A stretch of 64,000 nucleotides of DNA from Clitopilus passeckerianus (lineage: Eukaryota; Basidiomycota; Agaricomycetes; Agaricales; Entolomataceae): NCBI GenBank assembly GCA_944990035.1, contig CALYLX010000136.1, positions 186,001 to 250,000 on the forward strand, given 5' to 3'. The translations under genes were made by a program, and so were the position numbers. The number at the start of each line of letters is the position of its first letter. Positions within the stretch are counted from its first letter, which is position 1. This document shows positions 1-9,796 of this stretch, one piece after another. Under the pieces are notes generated by a model. The model did not search any database, had not been told where the DNA came from, and worked only from the letters and a program-made list of their open reading frames with translations.

Positions 1-673
1 TCTGAGTGAGTTCGACAGGCTCCTTGAGGATACTGCCGAGAACTCTATGTATGCTTCTCTCCTTTCGTCAAAAGCACGAATCACTAATGCTGTCCTCTCA
101 GAAACGAAAATGCAAAGATTGCGAAACGATTAGTGCAGGATACCAGCATATCGTAAGTTAGTACCCAGTTACAAAATGCATACCCACCTAACTTCCCCTC
201 CTTCAAGTCCTGCATTTGTCGACGGGGTCAAAAGAATACTCATTGGGCGAGAGCATGTCAAGTTGGCTGGGGCGCAAGACAAATCCAAAAACACTCTGAA
301 GCGTACACGTGAGGAGGCGGGACTCGATGAAACACCGGTAGAGGAACAAGAAAGGCGGAATCCTCGCCCCAGGATTGTTCGGGCATTATCTCCTGCCAGG
401 TTTCCTACCCCTTCCCCTCGCCACTCACCAACCCCCATGTATGAACGGCGGCATGTCGTTTTGGACCGGCTACAACTTGCCGGACCTCAGCTGTGTCGAC
501 GCCACGATAAAGGCAAGCAAAAAATGACTGCCAAAGAGGTGGAGAGGATGCAACAGGAAGAACAGGACCGTAAGCTCGCTTGGCAGTTGTAAGTCCACTC
601 CGTGCTCGATTCGGCACAGCAGCTGATACCCTCCATCAGTGCTGTTGGACCACAGGGGGTTCTTGCCCTATGA
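1..673 (+). CDS. Unrecognised protein, 3' part (gene cut by window edge)
   Basis: Four exons join in phase: 1-48, 102-152, 208-588 and 640-673. The introns are 49-101 (GTATGC..CAG with a CACTAAT branch site), 153-207 (GTAAGT..AAG) and 589-639 (GTAAGT..CAG), all 51-55 bp. The 5' end lies outside the window. The visible product begins with a helical acidic stretch (LSEFDRLLEDTAENSI), continues through a basic, Pro/Ser-rich and probably disordered middle, and has a Lys/Glu-rich predicted helix (KEVERMQQEEQDRKLAW) shortly before the end, VGPQGVLAL. I do not recognise a family and assign no function. The agreement of three splice phases is the main reason to call it real. Confidence 0.55.
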
Positions 674-918
674 TATTGTTGATGCAAGGACTCTGTCCGT
701 TCATATTCGTACTCATATACCCTTCTAATTTTATCTTATACCGTGTAATGTTTTCGCGTCTTGGGTCATCATCATTTATTCTTTTCTTCGGTATACCATT
801 ATTCTCGTATATATACCTTCATATATTTTGGACTTAATATCAAGTTGAGGATCAAGTCGCCCTTGGAGACTACCCCCGTACGAGAATACGGCAAAGTCGC
901 GATGAAAAAAAAATAATC

Positions 919-1415
919 TCAGAACGTTCCTTCTCCGGTGTTCTGCCTGTACCATCCGTTGCCCGACGGGGTGAGGTTGTAGCAAGTATTAGTCTGAGGG
1001 ATCTGCTGGATACCAGTAGGGCAGGTATTTCGGGTAAATGATACCCAGATAGTATAAGGCAGCCATGTGCCATCCGGGTTGTCGATAATGACGGACTTGT
1101 AGGTGGAAGGGAGGGCAGTCAGGCATGTCTGGAATGCGCGGTCAACAACACTGAGCGCAATTCCACCCGAGGCGCAGTTTTGGCCTGCATAGAAGACAAT
1201 TGTCGGGTTGGTTGCTATTGCCGATCGCTCAGTCATTCGCGGCGCCTGGGCCCAGGCTCTTCTGATATTCTGGCGCCTGTGGGGTGTGGAGGATTAAGTA
1301 GAACCATCGATCTGAATCAGACGAATGGACGTACAGCAGGAATAAAGGCACCTTCAACAGTAGCAGAAACTGACATGGCAGCGACCACAGTGGCTGCAGT
1401 CAAAAGAGAGACCAT
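919..1415 (-). CDS. Small secreted protein with four cysteines
   Basis: Two exons, 1335-1415 and 919-1245, joined in phase 0 across an 89 bp GTACGT..CAG intron, give 135 residues. A nearer acceptor about 35 bp upstream of the chosen one would be out of phase. Residues 1-23 form a signal peptide (hydrophobic core LLTAATVVAAMSVSA). The mature part has four Cys, in the contexts QNCAS, QTCLT, NTCPT and NTCYN, which could form two disulphides, and it is rich in Thr, Ser, Asn and aromatic residues. No enzyme motif is visible. Small size, secretion and even Cys number resemble fungal small secreted proteins or effectors, but that is only a class description. A TATA box sits just upstream. Confidence 0.6.
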
Positions 1416-1456
1416 GGCCTTGAATACTAGAGCGAGCCAGTTCAGTATTGTCTAGC

Positions 1457-1463
1457 CTTTATA
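1457..1463 (-). promoter_or_regulatory. TATA box of the small secreted protein gene
   Basis: On the minus strand the sequence reads CTATAAAGGC, about 43 bp upstream of the ATG at 1415. A clear TATA element this close implies a very short 5' leader, as seen in strongly induced fungal genes. Confidence 0.4.
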
Positions 1464-2689
1464 GCAAGGTAGAGCGAGTTGCCCAGGTGATTATTCATAC
1501 AGAACTGTTTTGGGTATCTTGTGGCAATTCCGGGAGCAGACCAATCCTTGACAGGTCCCAGTGAAGAAGCAAGAGATAGAGAAGCTCACAAGACAATACC
1601 AACTTTCTGAACGGCCGAAACAGAAGTGACATTTTGGCATGGGCTCGGAGGGCGCCTTAGATCTGTGCTTTCAGAAGTTGATTCGCTTGATATCATATCG
1701 ATGCTAAGGGGAGTACGCGTCCGTCTGTAAGCCCAGATTGTTTCGATCTGGTACCAGGTCCAAACCGATGCCCGGGAGCCTCATTCAAAGTTCGATTCTG
1801 GCTGCTGTTGGGACCAGAATCACCAGATAAAAACGAGTGAAGTCGGACTCGAGAGCATGGAGGTTCTGATCATACGGCTTAAGCCTACCCAGACTCTCGT
1901 AAATCCCCAGCCACCTGCTAGTGATACTTGATGAATCGCTGTTCTAACTCCCAAAAGTAAATCGTTCTCGACATTACAGGCCCATCTGCGCAGTCCAGGT
2001 GCCAAGTTGTTCGGGGGCCAGAAGCAAACAGTGCCTGCTGATATAGCCAGCCATTTGTTTCTCGGAGCCATCGTCAACGCTAGAGAACGCCAGTAGCGGA
2101 AGCGGCATGGGGGTGTTCCACGCGGGAGAGCTCAGATTTGGGCTGTCATGGAGGCGTTTGAGAGGTAGGTTGTTGATGCGTTCGAAGCACGGCCTACCTT
2201 GTTAACACCCTCATTCCAACTTGTAGAAGCTAGTAAATTCCGAAGCTGGTATCTGCACCTCAGTTCGGCACGCATTTGTTCGATAGAAATACAAAGATAG
2301 CACGCAGCGAGTACAGCGATGTCGGCAAGTTGAGGAGCGTTTAGAGAGATGACTATAAGTGTCACTGCAGATAATGGTACCTACACAGCGAAGCAGGTCC
2401 GTTCGGAAGTTCGGCCCGTTTTGATATCATTGAAGGCAAATTGAATAATGAGTGCGCTGTCACAGCCTGAGGAAGACGTTCTAATCTAAATGCACATGGT
2501 GGTTGCGCTTAAACGTGTTTGTGTTTGGTTCGGCCCGACGGTCTTTGATTTCTCTAGGAACAGGGCAATATTTGAATTACTAATTTATACAAAATTTACG
2601 GTAAAATAATCGAGAATCTGAGCTTGTACGGTCGGTTGATAAACATAGACTAGTTGTTGTTGTGTAATCAATTTTAAAGGAAAGGGGAT
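1464..2689. other. Intergenic; no supported gene
   Basis: Only short unsupported frames are present (for example minus-strand frames at 1820-2077 and 2132-2365). They have no recognisable motif and do not join neighbouring exons in phase. A degraded tail of the RNase III-like gene cannot be excluded. Confidence 0.4.
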
Positions 2690-2695
2690 ATCGGC

Positions 2696-3911
2696 TCAGC
2701 CTCTACGCGGCTGATGATGCATGGTCTTTAGTTCCTCGATCAATGGCCTGAAGACCATGCACACCCATGATTCAGCTTCCTTGACGTCGAGTTGGTAACA
2801 GATCGACAGCATCACCAGCAGGTGGGATGCCCCTGGCTCCAGCACTGAGTTGTCACTAAGGATATCTTCACTGGCGAAGTAAGCGCCTTGCATATGAGGG
2901 TGGTAGTGGACGTGAGAGTTCCCAGGATGGACTAAAACTCAGCATATCAGTTGATAGTGTATACTTCAGTGAATGAGTTTCCATACTTTAATGACACCAG
3001 ACTGAAGAGACGACGACAACAAGCCAGCGTCAACCATAGCGTCTATGATGAGGGCCTTGAGGACGTATCCGCCGAACCAAATATTCCGTAGGAAGTCATT
3101 TGTTTTCAGCCGGATAGTCCAAGCAATTGTTGCTGCCAGAGGGAGAGCGAAGAATCCGAGCACGGAGAGCTCATGGGTCACTACGCCCTGTGAGTCGTTC
3201 CGGGCTCTTGACAGATACTGAGCAATGTTCGGCGAGGAAGCCGAGCAAACGTTAACGGCCGGAGTCAGCCTGAGGCGAACGCGGCCCCTCTTAGTACGCC
3301 GTGCAGCGACACTTGATGCCTCCGTGATTCGTTCAGTCATAATGTTGTTGAGGCTTGGATTTGGATTTATAGCGGTGGCGTGATTGTTACTTTGAACTCG
3401 CTCATCAGATGTTGCAAGAACAACAGAAAGGAAAGTAAGTACTTCAGTGCGAGAAGGGCGGCCAGCCGCCTAATGGTTGGAAAGGCAGATCTAACGAAGC
3501 TGGTGGCTTCGCCGTGTAGCTCTCGGGCATGGTATGCAGCCCAGCCCCAATCCCTCTGACGGATGATTGTCACGCCCGCGATGTGAAGCAAGCCCCGCCG
3601 TACTTCGGCAGCACCCAGTGTTGATACAATTCTCTACAAAAAACGATCAATCGATGATATACAGGCCAAATTGCTGAACATACCCTCAGCGGTTTAGGCC
3701 CTGTCGTGTTGCGATCATATATGTAAATGTACTCGGCCAATACGAGATCCCAGTAGACATCTCCGCAAATCACCGTTTTTTCGTAAGAAATACCAAGGCG
3801 TCGGTCCTCGGAAACTAAGACGGCGAAATCGTCCATAGCAAGAGGTAATGGCGGGAGGTTTGCGGGGGCGGGGTTGGTAGCCCACAATGGGATATCCGCG
3901 TGGGTGGCCAT
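2696..3911 (-). CDS. Divergent RNase III-domain-like protein, possibly degenerate
   Basis: The start (MATHADIPLWATNPAPANL, then PPLPLAMDD) resembles the opening WATNP..LPPLP of the expanded RNase III-like families of Agaricomycetes. The segment EKTVICGDVYWDLVLAEYIY aligns with the RNase III signature ERLEFLGDAVLDLV. It keeps the GD Asp but lacks the second acidic residue of LEF. A 50 bp intron (GTATGT..TAG) and a 53 bp intron (GTACTT..AAG) join the first three blocks in phase. The third block contains a WFGGYVLKALIIDAMVDAG stretch that could match the conserved FEAYVGGLYLDQG helix. The last exon (2696-2893 region) ends with VKEAESWVCMVFRPLIEEL, like the C-terminal helix of the domain. The junction into the last exon is unresolved. 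Low similarity and lost acidic positions suggest a non-catalytic or decaying family member. Confidence 0.4.
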
Positions 3912-4929
3912 GTCGAGCGTTGATGAAGTTAAGAGTGGTGTAATGCTACTTGTTTTTTACTGTGCGGAAGATTTCTCGCCAAGCATACTAAGGGTGTCGG
4001 AGAATATAGAGATAGGTTGAGGAAAGAAAGGTGATCACCGGCAGGCAAAAACTCGAAACACGGGGGGTAACACTCCAAAACAAAAGGTGAACACAACAAC
4101 GGCTTATGGTAGTTCAGGCGGAGATGTGTGCATTAACGCTTGAGCCAATGAAACCTTGAGTGGCTTCGAAACCGGATGGTGGGTTCAACCCCCGATGTTG
4201 TCATCAACAAGGTCACTATTCAAGGGCAGCATACTGACGAGAAACTCTGCCTAGCTTTTGACAGGGTGACCAAGTGAAAGCTTTGTGATAATAGAGAGGA
4301 ACAGATTGTATCATGTAAAATACGTCGACAGAGTGTTTGTAGAGGGGTCGCTGGAAGAAAGAATTGAAGTGACTCAGCAGCCATGTACAGCCACAGTAAT
4401 TGCCACCAACGAAAGAGGTCGTCTAAGTTCTTTTGTAATACTTACTTCAACTTCAAGGACTTAGGGTGATAATTTGCTTTCTTAAACCTGTAACGAGCGA
4501 GGGTATGGTTGAGTTTAACCTTGACTCGAGTAAATTAGACAAGGCCACCCTTCGGCGATTCTTATGAATCGGTACTCAAATTTGCTTGAAAAGAAGGCAT
4601 CCTGAGGGTCAAGTTCATATCTCAACCGACCATTCGGATCCAGTCCTCTACAGGAACGATCCCCTTTAGAAACACGCCCTCGAATCGCTCCCTGTCACCG
4701 GTCCTCCCATTTAGTGTCACCGGCTTATATAGTCGTAGTATCCGATGTAGCGAATGCCATGAAACGGGGGTGGCTACAATGTACTGATGTATACCAATAT
4801 AGTTTCAAGCTAGCCACTCTTTAAGGTGTTCAAGCTATCCACATTTTGGTCAGCCATCTTCGTCTGTCCGACCAAAATCAGAACATAATCCGCGTTTTAT
4901 TTCAAGACAATACATTTCTTGAGGCAGCA

Positions 4930-5275
4930 GAATGTGTTCTGCCATTCCTAGCACCCTGAAGTTCTTGCCGCTTGGTTAGCCTTGGATGCAAAGTAGATGG
5001 AAATGAAATTGGGTTTTAGAGCCGTCTTCGTAGACCCGATGCTCACGAGGGCCGTCATGACGCGCTTTGTAATAGTGGGGGGATCCTGCCCAGGGTGTAT
5101 TGCAGTGCATGCGTTGGCCATATCAGTACCTGGCTGTAGTATTATCTGGGTGTGAAGCCCATTCGTAGGTTTATCCATCGTGTGGGAGAACAATGGTGCA
5201 GATACTGATATTCTCCTTGTCATCGCCAAGTCCCGCATCAGACAACTGGCGGTGCCTGGGGAGTCTCGTACAGCA
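4930..5275 (+). repeat. Local repeat, copy R1
   Basis: Diverged duplicate of 6290-6600. Shared blocks occur in the same order: CTAGCACCCTGAAGTT, AAGTAGATGG, TCTTCGTAGACC, GGGGGGAT, CATTCGTAGGTTT, ACAATGGTGCA and CCGCATCAGACAA followed by TGGCGGTGCCTGG. Copies differ by many substitutions and small indels, so the duplication is old or the element decays fast. No terminal repeats or open frame conserved between copies was found. Confidence 0.6.
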
Positions 5276-5964
5276 TGTTTTTAGCCAGCTTTTCAATGGA
5301 TAGAAGCCGCAGCAGTTCTCTCTCGGATGTGGCGCAAAAAAAAGCGAAAATTTATATCGTGCAAGGAAACATTGGTGCAAAAGTTGAGATTATCCTGGTC
5401 TGACAGTGGTCATCGATCAGTCAAGCATGTCTTTTTGGCAGCAATCATGTGTCCTTGGAACATTGATGCCATGGAACCCAGCCGTTTACTTTTATCGTGA
5501 TTCTTAGCAGCGTGTAGAACGTGGCGTCTATGGCAATGAACGCCTTCGTTATACTTGCACGAGCATTATGCGTTCAGATCTGTGTATCCTCTTGTTTTCT
5601 GGGGGTAGTGATGTTTCCTGAAACCTGTTCAGTTAACCACCTGCACCTGCTCGGCCAAAAAGATAATTGAAACCACCACTTGCTCGAGACAATTTATACC
5701 TCAAGGTCTCTAGACCTAGCACCTCTGTTCCTCGCCCTTCGGCATGCCTTGAATAAGAAGTTGATGGACGTAGTTAGTATTAGTTAGTCATTCACAAATT
5801 ATTCAAGAGGTCCTCCGCCACTCGACGTCTCGGCCACCATCATGGTGTGCTTCGTAAAATGGGGGATTGGGCCCTTGTGGATAAAGACAGTGCTTCGGAC
5901 TAGCTGTTCTCCGCTAGGGGGTTAAGCCAATTGTTAGGTTAAGTCGAGGTGTACGGATATAACG

Positions 5965-6035
5965 GTGTGGAAAATCGAGATTTACCTTGTCTTCAGCCAG
6001 GTTCCGCATCAGACCAACGGCTAGTGCTTGGAGGA
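5965..6035 (+). repeat. Local repeat, partial copy R3
   Basis: A short segment matches the 3' part of R1 and R2: GAGATTTACCTTGTC, GGTTCCGCATCAGACCAA, then a GTGCTTGGAGGAG block corresponding to GTGCCTGGAGGAG. Same orientation as R1 and R2. Confidence 0.5.
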
Positions 6036-6289
6036 GATCGTGCGACTGGTATTTTTGGGCGGGAACCTATGCGTATGATTCGACCCAAATGCAAGGAAGT
6101 TTCCGTCTGAAACAACGCCTCCTCGGTAAGGAACCAGAAGTTATTTGCTCTGCTTCCTCCCCCTTATGTTCTCTGTTCTAAAGATTACCTCGATCATGAC
6201 ACTCTTTGGTCAGCAACCTGTGTCTGCCAACCCAATGTCAGAAGTCAGGTTGTGCCTTGTAAAAGGCGACCTATTTCCCAAGGTGGCAA

Positions 6290-6600
6290 CATGTGCCAGT
6301 TCTAGCACCCTGAAGTTTCCGCCGTTGTCGAACCTTCGATGAAGTAGATGGATTGGTTTTCAGAGGTCTTCGTAGACCTTCTGCTCGCGTGGGCCATCAT
6401 GATGTGCTCGTATTAACGGGGGGATAGCTCAGTTGTCTTGTGCAGTGCTTTGTTGTTGGTTGTACAGCTTCCATGGGGATGAACCTCATTCGTAGGTTTC
6501 TCCAACGTGCAAGAAACAATGGTGCAAAATTGAGATTCTCCTTGCCGCCTACCAAGTTCCGCATCAGACAATTGGCGGTGCCTGGAGGAGCTCTATTATA
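6290..6600 (+). repeat. Local repeat, copy R2
   Basis: Second long copy of the R1 repeat in direct orientation, about 1.35 kb downstream. See R1 for shared blocks. It ends near GTGCCTGGAGGAGCTC, after which the sequences diverge. Confidence 0.6.
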
Positions 6601-7042
6601 CCTGGCCCTGTTCATTCTTTGGCCAAGTCCTAGGCATAGTTGGAGCTCTGGAGGGCGGCCGTGACGTAACATTCATAGAAACGGCAGCAGTCGTTTTCTC
6701 AGGAGTGGCGCGAGGAGAGAGGAGGAGAGGACCACATCGTAAAGTATCGTAATCCAAATAGTACCTCCTAGAAAGCACAAGTGTTGGGGATCAAGCAACT
6801 GGTATCTAACCGCTTTATACGTTCCGGAGCAGAGGGCCGTTGATGTTGAAGGCGAAATTGTTCCGTGTTCTATCAACTGGTGAGCCTCAAAGGGAAGACG
6901 GCAGTATATCACTTTAATGAAACAAAGGCTCTATTAGATACTCCAATACTCCAATACTGGATCTCCTTGTGAGCGAAACGTTAAGCCGGTATGAAAGGCG
7001 AAAGTCGTGGATTCAGTAATTGCACTGGCTGAAGACGAATGC

Positions 7043-7817
7043 CTATCGTTCCAAAGGCTGAAAGCGTGTGTAGTATTGCTTCGTGTGAGCTTCCATAATG
7101 TCCTGAGTGGTTTCGGGAAGGTCTTCGACGAAATGACCTGAATGGCAATGAGTAAATCGATTGACACTCGTTCCAGGGGAGGACGGTACCTGGTGAGCCA
7201 GCAAACAACGACAGGGCTGGTATCACGGTATTTGGAGGGATAATGCTGTTGTCCGCAATCTTTGCACAATCTTTGATGATTGTGAATTTGCCCTGGATGA
7301 AGACAAGGTCTGAGCATAGAATATAATGGCGAAGTCGGAAACCTACGATAACACAGTTCTTGCCAATTTCGACATGGTTTCCGATGGTTGCAGCTTCTAC
7401 GACACTGTTGGCACCAATGTGTACATGGTCTCCTATCTTCATAGGATAATAATTGAAATTTGACCGGTAAGTCTTATACGGAGGCCTAAAAATGTGAGCT
7501 CTTCCTATGAACAAGACATGTTTGGGTTGGCCGCACCTCATAACACACCCTTCGCCCACTAGGCAGTATCTACCCAACGATATGACGACGGCATGCCCTG
7601 GACCTGTCCGCCTCAAATCTCCACGAATTATAGCGTTGCTCGAGATAATAGTCTTTCCACCCAGAATAATATTCTGAGGACCAGCAATAGTGGCACGTCT
7701 TGATACTTTGTTCCCTGTGTCCTAGTTTGTATTGGATATGAAGCTTCGGCCAGAAAGGACACTGAAGCGCACTGTCTCAATGAATTCAGCTTTCGAGTAG
7801 TATACCGGGGAGTCCAT
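7043..7817 (-). CDS. DCTN5: Dynactin subunit 5 (p25)
   Basis: Five exons give about 190 residues starting MDSPVYYSKAEFIETDTGNK. Introns are about 50 bp and join in phase. The product is a left-handed beta-helix protein of the gamma-carbonic-anhydrase-like hexapeptide family. Key stretches are SRRATIAGPQNIILGGKTII, IIRGDLRR, PPYKTYRSNFNYYPMKIGDH, VHIGANSVVEAATIG, VEIGKNCVIGKFTIIKDC and PPNTVIPALSLFAGSPG. It belongs to the pointed-end complex of dynactin, which helps dynein bind cargo such as early endosomes in fungal hyphae. Length and start match family members. It is divergent to the TMEM70-like gene, with 125 bp between start codons. Confidence 0.93.
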
Positions 7818-7942
7818 TGTCGGGGCGATTCACGAAGTGCCAAAAAGCCGATGAAGGACGCGTCGTCGCTGCCGGACTGTGCCGCGGTCGTGGCTGTGAG
7901 GTTGGCCTTTGCCGACAAAGTCTTCCGAACCCTCACCAAAGT
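7818..7942. promoter_or_regulatory. Shared divergent promoter of dynactin p25 and TMEM70-like gene
   Basis: Only 125 bp separate the two start codons, so both genes must share this control region. No TATA box stands out. Confidence 0.55.
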
Positions 7943-8746
7943 ATGGTCTACGCAGCCTCCCGAATAGCTCTCTGCTCAAGAACCCTACAAGCAGGGCCTC
8001 TGCTGACCCATGCTTCGAGGTTATCCCGACAGCGGCCGTTGGCCTTCCCTTTGGAATCACAGCGGCGTTTGCTATCCGCCACCTTGACACGAAGGTCGGA
8101 AACGAAGCCAGCAGAGAGTGCCGTCCCCCCAGCAACTGAAGCAACCTACAATGGTCCTCTCACCTCCACTTTCAGACGATTGAAGATTTTCTCCTTCACT
8201 TCATTTGGGCTCACTACCGCGCTGGCACCCTTCATATTCATTGTCGATTCCAGCTTGCCCTTCTCTGCTCGCATTGCCTTGGCTTCAATCGCGTTCGGGA
8301 CATCTGGATCTAGTACAGCCCTCGTCAGCTGGTGTGGAAAGCCCTACGTGACTACTCTGCGGAGGATTAAACCCGAAGAGGATGATGGTGCGGGTGGACT
8401 CGAGATGACCACATGTACCCTTTTCTTGTCGCCTAGGATTACTCGAGTATGTTCTATCGGCCACATGTTCGCATTCCTGAGTACTCACTCACTTATTATC
8501 AAGGTCTATGACGAAAACTTCTTGGTTGAAACTAGAAGACCCTTTGCCAAATGGGAACTGGCGGATAAGTTAGTCCTGCCAACCAACAAAACTGCCATGC
8601 CCGGCCAGGAAGAAACCGTTGCAGAAACAATGGATAAAGATGGGAAGGTCATTGGAAGGTGGATTGTAAAGTGGGGCGACGGTGGGGAGGGTGTCTGCCA
8701 CCAAGTTGGCAACATTAACAGGTCAGATACAACTCTTCTCCTGTAA
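7943..8746 (+). CDS. TMEM70/TMEM186-like mitochondrial membrane protein
   Basis: Start chosen at MVYAASRIALCSRTL; the frame is open further upstream but overlaps the dynactin gene. An internal 57 bp intron (8447-8503, GTATGT..AAG) keeps frame, giving about 248 residues. The N-terminus is Arg/Ser-rich like a mitochondrial presequence. The core has YNGPLTSTFRRLKIFSFTS, two hydrophobic segments (TTALAPFIFIV and a second from about ARIALASIAFG), then SWCGKPYVTTLRR, a signature of the TMEM70/186/223 family (PF06979). The C-terminal part (VYDENFLVETRRPFAKWELA) follows. Family members assist assembly of respiratory chain complexes or ATP synthase in the inner membrane; the exact role in fungi is not known. 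Confidence 0.7.
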   Translation: MVYAASRIALCSRTLQAGPLLTHASRLSRQRPLAFPLESQRRLLSATLTRRSETKPAESAVPPATEATYNGPLTSTFRRLKIFSFTSFGLTTALAPFIFIVDSSLPFSARIALASIAFGTSGSSTALVSWCGKPYVTTLRRIKPEEDDGAGGLEMTTCTLFLSPRITRVCSIGHMFAFLSTHSLIIKVYDENFLVETRRPFAKWELADKLVLPTNKTAMPGQEETVAETMDKDGKVIGRWIVKWGDGGEGVCHQVGNINRSDTTLLL

Positions 8747-9796
8747 CCGCACTTGCATTGACTGCTGCAAAAACTTAGATATTTCAATGTTCACGAGGAG
8801 CTGCTGTCCTGATTTGCACTGCTCGTAAAACTGGAGCTCAACGCGTTGAAGCCTTGACGAGATTGTCATCCGAAACCAATAGCCAGTCTATTCCGCCTGT
8901 TCCCATGTCCAGTACAGTATGATTCGGCTCTGTAATTTGACTAACCAAATAATTCAAGACGGCTAGAGGCATAACTCACCATAAGGTTCTTGAGCCCTAG
9001 GGATAGGACCAGGTACAGGTTGACCGTTTTCGAACGAATACGAAAGGCGGCGCAAACCGCGACCATTCGATCCCACTATTAGCTCGTCTTATCGATATCC
9101 GATGGTTCCTGCCCCTTCATGCGTTCACGCGCCGGAAGAATGGTTGCCTTGTTCAAAGTGTTCATTCCATAATGCGCTGGACTGACAACTTTTGCCGACA
9201 CTCCACGAAATGGCTCATCCCTACTGACATTGATCTTTCGCAAGTAATGTCAAAATTAATCGACCGAAGTTTCTCTTGCCGCTCGAAGTTGAAAGGTGTA
9301 TCTGTTATGCTCATCGATGTAGGTCGGTGCTCAAACCTCCCGCTCTCAGAAACACAATGTCTATTTCCGGGTGGCCGGGAGGATATTGTAGTGATCGACT
9401 TCCAAATTCTCGCAAAATTTCGAAGTTCGAAATCTGAGAGGGGACTTTCGAACCAAAATGACCATGGTTACCTCAACGAGAAGAGCTCGGGCGTGGCCAG
9501 TAGCTAACTTGGGCATATTTCGGCACCTTCAACGACTCAGAGCATTCAGTGTATTTGATAAAATGTAAATAGTTACAACCAATCTATACATTGTGACGGG
9601 CTAATTTGAACTCAACCAACTTGTTTATCGGTCCGAAACTCGCAAAGGGTATCTTCCAGCAGAAATACGGCCGTCTTCCTGAGCGGATAACACCCAAATA
9701 TGTCTACAGCCTGGGCTTGGCTTCTCTCAAGGCTGCGTGTTGCATGCTGACGTCTGCAGAGGGGAAATTGTCAAAAGGCCATTAATACACATAGAC
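8747..9796. other. Intergenic; nothing supported
   Basis: The region between the TMEM70-like gene and the 3' end of the lactate dehydrogenase gene. One plus-strand frame of 111 codons (9172-9507) has no recognisable motif and no splice partners. Confidence 0.5.

Larger units (their letters stand above)
3912..7042. other. Gene-poor tract containing a diverged local repeat
   Basis: No open frame here joins into a plausible multi-exon gene. The tract contains three related segments listed separately as repeats. A pol III B-box-like GGTTCAACCCC occurs near 4188 without a foldable tRNA around it. Confidence 0.5.

Noticed and set aside
4135..4205. Possible tRNA around GGTTCAACCCC
   Set aside because: Only a B-box-like word; T, anticodon and acceptor stems do not pair.
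9172..9507. Plus-strand frame of 111 codons
   Set aside because: No motif, no splice partners, no conservation clue.
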